Assembly (NCBI RefSeq): GCF_017114865.1
Contig: NZ_JADEYH010000003.1
Coordinates: 186,001-250,000, forward strand
Direction of reading: 5' to 3'
Length of the DNA stretch: 64,000 nucleotides
DNA from: Streptomyces verrucosisporus
GTDB lineage: Bacteria; Actinomycetota; Actinomycetes; Streptomycetales; Streptomycetaceae
Shown here piece by piece: positions 60,963 to 64,000 of this stretch. The position numbers were made by a program, and so were the translations under genes. The notes beneath the pieces were generated by a model, which was not told the DNA's origin, ran no database searches, and saw nothing but the letters and a program-made list of their open reading frames with translations. How positions within the stretch are numbered: position 1 is the first letter of the stretch; the number at the start of each line of letters is the position of its first letter.

Positions 60963-61823
60963 TCAGCCGGCCGGCGGCAGTTCCAGCAACCGCTCGATGA
61001 CGGCGGCCACGCCGTCCTCCTCGTTGGCGAGGGTGCGGTGCGTGGTCGCGGCCAGCACCGCCGGATGGGCGTTGGCCATGGCGTAGGAGGTGCCGGCCCA
61101 GGAGAGCATCTCCAGGTCGTTGGGCATGTCGCCGAAGGCGACGACCTCATCGGCCGCCACGCCGCGCTGCGCGCAGCACCGTGCCAGGGTGCTGGCCTTG
61201 CTGACGCCGGGGCCGCTGACCTCCAGCAGCGCGCTCGGGCTGGAGCGGGTGAACTCCGCGTGGTGGCCCGCGACGGTGCGGGCCATGCCCAGGAACTCGT
61301 CCGGAACCAGTGAGGTGTGGTGGGCGAGCAGCTTGAGCACCGGCTCGTCGGCGTACTCGGCCTCGTCCGTCAGCAGCTTCTCGGCCGGTGCGATCAGCGC
61401 GCCGGGGTCGAGGTGGAACTGCGGGTACTGCGGCTCGTAGTGGATGCCGCCGGTCCGCTCGACGGCGAAGCTCACGTCGGGGGCGGCGGTGCGCAGTTCC
61501 TCGACCACGGTCAGCGCGGTGTCGCGCGGAAGCTCTCTGACCTGCACGATCTGACGCCCCCGGTGCAGGTCGACGACGGCCGCGCCGTTGGCGCAGATCG
61601 CCAGGCCGTGCCCGTGCACATGGTCGCTGACCACGCCCATCCAGCGGGCCGGCCGCCCGGTGACGAAGAAGACATCGATTCCGGCCTCCTCGGCGGCGGC
61701 CAGCGCCGCGACCGTGCGGTCGGAGACGGACTTGTCGTCGCGCAGCAGTGTGCCGTCCAGATCGGTGGCGATGAGGCGCGGGCGTGTCATAGGGGGCGCG
61801 GGAGCGTGGGTCACGCTCCCCAT
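60963..61823 (-). CDS. HAD-superfamily hydrolase of the Cof type
   Basis: The 286-residue protein has the HAD motif I DLDGTLLRDDK, motif II VTGRPA, a Lys in LEVSGPGVSKASTL and motif IV GDMPNDLEML, with the C2-type cap of Cof-like phosphatases that act on sugar or nucleotide phosphates. The start is uncertain: ATG 61823, GTG 61814 and ATG 61790 all precede the conserved LIATDLDG. Confidence 0.9.
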   Translation of the reverse strand: MGSVTHAPAPPMTRPRLIATDLDGTLLRDDKSVSDRTVAALAAAEEAGIDVFFVTGRPARWMGVVSDHVHGHGLAICANGAAVVDLHRGRQIVQVRELPRDTALTVVEELRTAAPDVSFAVERTGGIHYEPQYPQFHLDPGALIAPAEKLLTDEAEYADEPVLKLLAHHTSLVPDEFLGMARTVAGHHAEFTRSSPSALLEVSGPGVSKASTLARCCAQRGVAADEVVAFGDMPNDLEMLSWAGTSYAMANAHPAVLAATTHRTLANEEDGVAAVIERLLELPPAG

Positions 61824-62069
61824 GGTCCCGCATATGCCCGCACAGGCGTGCACAGAGGTGCCCGAATGAGCCATGGGACGAACGCAAGTGAAACCGGATG
61901 GACACGGACAGTCGGTCTCGGGTACACACGCCCATCCATGTAGGGAAAACGCTACGGCTTCCCGGAAGCCGCGCCGGGCATGGCGTGAAACGCACGCGCC
62001 TTCTCCGCTCCTCCGGCCCGCCTGTCCGGACGGGGCGCGCCGGACGGGGCGCCGGGAACCCGGCTCCGC

Positions 62070-62969
62070 TCAGCCGAGCCGGCCGATCGCCTCCGTGGCG
62101 ATGCGCTCGAAGACGGCCCGGTCGGCGGCGAAGCCCGTACCGGGGATGGGCCAGTGGACCGCGATCTCGGTGAAGCCCAGTTCGCGGTGGCGGCCGGCGA
62201 AGTCCACGAAGGCCTCCACCGACTCCAGCGGGGCGTTCCCCTCCGGGGTGAAGCCGTGCAGCAGGACCTTGCCGAGGTCGGCCGTGTCCCGGCCGGCCTC
62301 GGCGCACGCCTCGCCGAGCCGCTCGATCTGCCCGCGCAGCGCGGCCTGAGACTGCTGAGGTGTCCCGGTGTCGAAGAGCTTCGGGTCGCCGGTGGTCACC
62401 CACGCCTGCCCGTACCGGGCGGCCAGCCTCATCCCGCGCGGCCCGGTGGCCGCCACCGCGAACGGCAGCCGGGGCCGCTGCACGCAGCCGGGGATGTTCC
62501 GCACCTCCCTCGCCGAGTAGAAGGCGCCCCGCCGCGAGACCGAGTCCTCGGTGAGCAGCCGGTCCAGCAGCGGCACGAACTCGGCGAACCGGTCGGCCCG
62601 CTCGCGCGGCGTCCACGGTTCCTGCCCGAGCGCGGTCGCGTCGAAGCCGCTGCCGCCCGCGCCGACGCCCAGGGTGATCCGGCCTCCCGAGATGTCGTCC
62701 AGCGAGATCAGCTCCTTGGCGAGCGTCACCGGATGCCGGAAGTTGGGCGAGGTCACCAGGGTGCCCAGGCGTATCCGTTCCGTGGCGCCCGCGGCGGCCG
62801 TCAGCGTCGGCAGCGCGCCGAACCAGGGGCCGTCGCGGAAGGGGACGCGCCAGGACAGGTGGTCGTAGGTGTACGCGGTGTGGAAGCCGAACTCCTCGGC
62901 GCGCCGCCACTTGGCGCGGCCTCCCTCGTGCCAGCGGTCGACGGGAAGGATCACGGTGCTCAGACGCAT
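62070..62969 (-). CDS. LLM class F420-type oxidoreductase
   Basis: The 299-residue protein has the luciferase-like monooxygenase TIM barrel: FGFHTAYTYDHLSWRVPF, GTLVTSPNFRHPVTLAKE and GRITLGVGAGGSGFDATAL. In actinobacteria such enzymes usually use coenzyme F420. Substrate unknown. Part of its 5' end has a decayed copy at 63736-63935. Confidence 0.88.
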   Translation of the reverse strand: MRLSTVILPVDRWHEGGRAKWRRAEEFGFHTAYTYDHLSWRVPFRDGPWFGALPTLTAAAGATERIRLGTLVTSPNFRHPVTLAKELISLDDISGGRITLGVGAGGSGFDATALGQEPWTPRERADRFAEFVPLLDRLLTEDSVSRRGAFYSAREVRNIPGCVQRPRLPFAVAATGPRGMRLAARYGQAWVTTGDPKLFDTGTPQQSQAALRGQIERLGEACAEAGRDTADLGKVLLHGFTPEGNAPLESVEAFVDFAGRHRELGFTEIAVHWPIPGTGFAADRAVFERIATEAIGRLG

Positions 62970-63025
62970 GCCACGACCCTAAGCCCCGGTGGTCGCGGGC
63001 AGCGCCGACGGATGACCGCAGGCGC

Positions 63026-63041
63026 GCATACCGTAGTATGC
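63026..63041. promoter_or_regulatory. Palindromic operator overlapping the -10 region of the toxin-antitoxin operon
   Basis: GCATAC-CGTA-GTATGC is a perfect inverted repeat 7 bases before the antitoxin ATG at 63049, and it overlaps TAGTAT, a good -10 hexamer (63034-63039). The message is probably leaderless. Autorepression by the ribbon-helix-helix antitoxin is the likely function. Confidence 0.6.
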
Positions 63042-63048
63042 TCGAAGT

Positions 63049-63297
63049 ATGGCGGACACGACACGCATCACGGTGACACTGCCGACCGACCAGGTCGCCG
63101 AGCTCAGGAAGCTCACCGACAACGTCTCGGGATATGTCGCCGAGGCGGTGGCACGTCAGCTGCGGCATCAGTTGCTCGGCGCCGACCTGCGGCGTCACCA
63201 GGAAGAACACGGGGAGTTCACCGACGAGGAGCTGGCCGAGGCCCGCTCCAGGATCTTCGGCACGGCCGACGCCGGCGGGTCGGTGGACGCGGCGTGA
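63049..63297 (+). CDS. VapB-like ribbon-helix-helix antitoxin
   Basis: The 82-residue protein has an N-terminal ribbon-helix-helix (TRITVTLPTDQVAELRKL, NVSGYVAEAVARQL) and an acidic C-terminal tail that would embrace the toxin. It overlaps the toxin gene by four bases (GTGA), the standard arrangement for a type II toxin-antitoxin operon. Confidence 0.82.
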   Translation: MADTTRITVTLPTDQVAELRKLTDNVSGYVAEAVARQLRHQLLGADLRRHQEEHGEFTDEELAEARSRIFGTADAGGSVDAA

Positions 63298-63695
63298 TCG
63301 AGCACGTCGAGACCGTCGTCCTGGACTCACAGGGGCTCTCCGCCTGGATCGCCGAGGATCGCAAGATCCTCGGCATGTTCCAGGTGTTCCACACCATGGG
63401 GGCCGACCTCGTCATCGGCGCCAACACCATCGTGGAGGTCAGCCACGCGCGGGTGAACATGCCTCGACTGCGGTGGGCGCTCTCCCGCGTCAAGGTCGAG
63501 CCGGTGACCGAGGCGGCGGCGAAGGCGTCCGCGCAACTGCTCAAGACCGCGGGCCTGCACGGCCACAAGTACGCGATCGACGCGACCGTCGCCGAGGTGG
63601 CACTGCGTCAGCCGGGCCCGGTGGCCGTACTGACGTCCGATGTCGATGACATGGCCCGGCTGTGCGGCGATCGCGTCCGGCCCATCGGCGTCTGA
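63294..63695 (+). CDS. vapC: VapC-like PIN-domain toxin
   Basis: The 133-residue protein has a PIN-fold pattern: VVLDSQGLSAW with the first acidic residue, an acidic residue in ANTIVEVSHAR, and AIDATVAEVA and LTSDVDDMARLC with further acidic metal-binding residues. VapC toxins cleave RNA, often initiator tRNA or rRNA loops. It starts at a GTG overlapping the antitoxin stop. Confidence 0.82.
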   Translation: MIEHVETVVLDSQGLSAWIAEDRKILGMFQVFHTMGADLVIGANTIVEVSHARVNMPRLRWALSRVKVEPVTEAAAKASAQLLKTAGLHGHKYAIDATVAEVALRQPGPVAVLTSDVDDMARLCGDRVRPIGV

Positions 63696-63735
63696 ACGGA
63701 CGGCTGCGCTCACCGGTCGAAGGGATCTGCGCAGG

Positions 63736-63935
63736 TCAGACCGCGATGGGTGATCGAGGCTTGACCGAGGTCACCGGAGTGCCCGGGCGTATCCGCTCCG
63801 TGGTGCCCGCGGCGGCCGCCGGCGTCGGCAGCGCGCCGAACCAGGGTCCGTCGCGGAACGGGACGCGCCGGGACAGGTGGTCGTAGGGGTGCGCGGTGTG
63901 GAAGCCGAGCTCCTCGGCGCGCCGTCGGCCCGCGG
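63736..63935 (-). pseudogene. Decayed copy of the 5' part of an LLM oxidoreductase gene
   Basis: The minus strand reads RRAEELGFHTAHPYDHLSRR, VPFRDGPWFGALPTP and ATTERIRPGTPVTS-like sequence, closely matching residues 23-75 of the intact LLM protein at 62070-62969. It lacks a plausible N-terminus and stops at 63736, losing most of the barrel. It is in the same orientation as the intact gene, on the other side of the toxin-antitoxin pair. Confidence 0.75.
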
Positions 63936-64000
63936 CGGCAGCGGCGGCCGTCAGCCGGGCAGGCGCAGGTACTCCGGCGGTACGCGCGGCACCAGCCACA

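Overview
The window is high-GC DNA from a Streptomyces or a very close relative. The evidence is the strong GC codon bias with GTG/TTG starts, the ParB parS sequence GTTTCACGTGAAAC, the FemX/alanine-racemase pair, a fused CydCD, and a gene order I recognise from the Streptomyces origin-proximal core: sigM, kinase-like gene, murJ, DUF6049, cca, MFS, GT87, class A PBP, padR, ino1, alr-like, femX, rpsF-ssb-rpsR-rplI, MATE, dnaB, then later thiC, hisC and cydAB-cydCD. Species cannot be told from the sequence alone. No tRNA, rRNA, CRISPR array, transposase or prophage was seen.

Layout. 1-14.3 kb is an envelope and tRNA-maturation block, mostly on the minus strand: sigM start, pseudokinase, MurJ flippase, DUF6049 membrane protein, the divergent CCA-adding enzyme, an MFS exporter bracketed by two parS palindromes, a GT87 membrane glycosyltransferase, and a class A penicillin-binding protein with a repetitive tail. 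14.6-16.5 kb holds padR and inositol-phosphate synthase behind a palindromic operator. 16.6-19.4 kb holds the femX/alr-like pair for peptidoglycan cross-bridges and a small membrane protein. 19.5-21.5 kb is the ribosomal protein/SSB operon. 23.3-26.0 kb is dnaB, split by a 407-residue intein inside the Walker A motif and preceded by a cluster of DnaA-box-like sites.

26-40.9 kb is more variable: small regulators and enzymes (YunG-like, AraC-like, VOC, serine hydrolase, GNAT, globin-reductase, PPOx-like, Nudix, cystathionine gamma-lyase-like, fructosamine kinase, low-molecular-weight phosphatase, DUF360 'holin', cupin, DUF5326, YibE/F). It contains a junction where two truncated genes abut (about 28.07 kb). 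41-42.9 kb is thiC under a TPP riboswitch. 43-51.7 kb holds a second truncated-gene junction (about 43.39 kb), a lipoprotein, an S8 protease, a LuxR-type regulator, a Mut7-C protein, a membrane protein, a metallophosphoesterase and a LacI regulator. 52-59.7 kb holds hisC and the cytochrome bd operon cydA-cydB-cydCD with a Rex-like operator. 59.8-64 kb ends with an aldo/keto reductase, a HAD phosphatase, an F420-type LLM oxidoreductase, a VapBC-like toxin-antitoxin pair, and a decayed second copy of the LLM 5' end.

The strongest points for a second look are the class 3 type DnaB intein with a zinc-cluster insert and a damaged second LAGLIDADG motif, the DnaA-box cluster before dnaB, the two parS sites at the centres of long perfect palindromes, the Rex-like site before cydA, and three places where gene remnants record past deletion or duplication.
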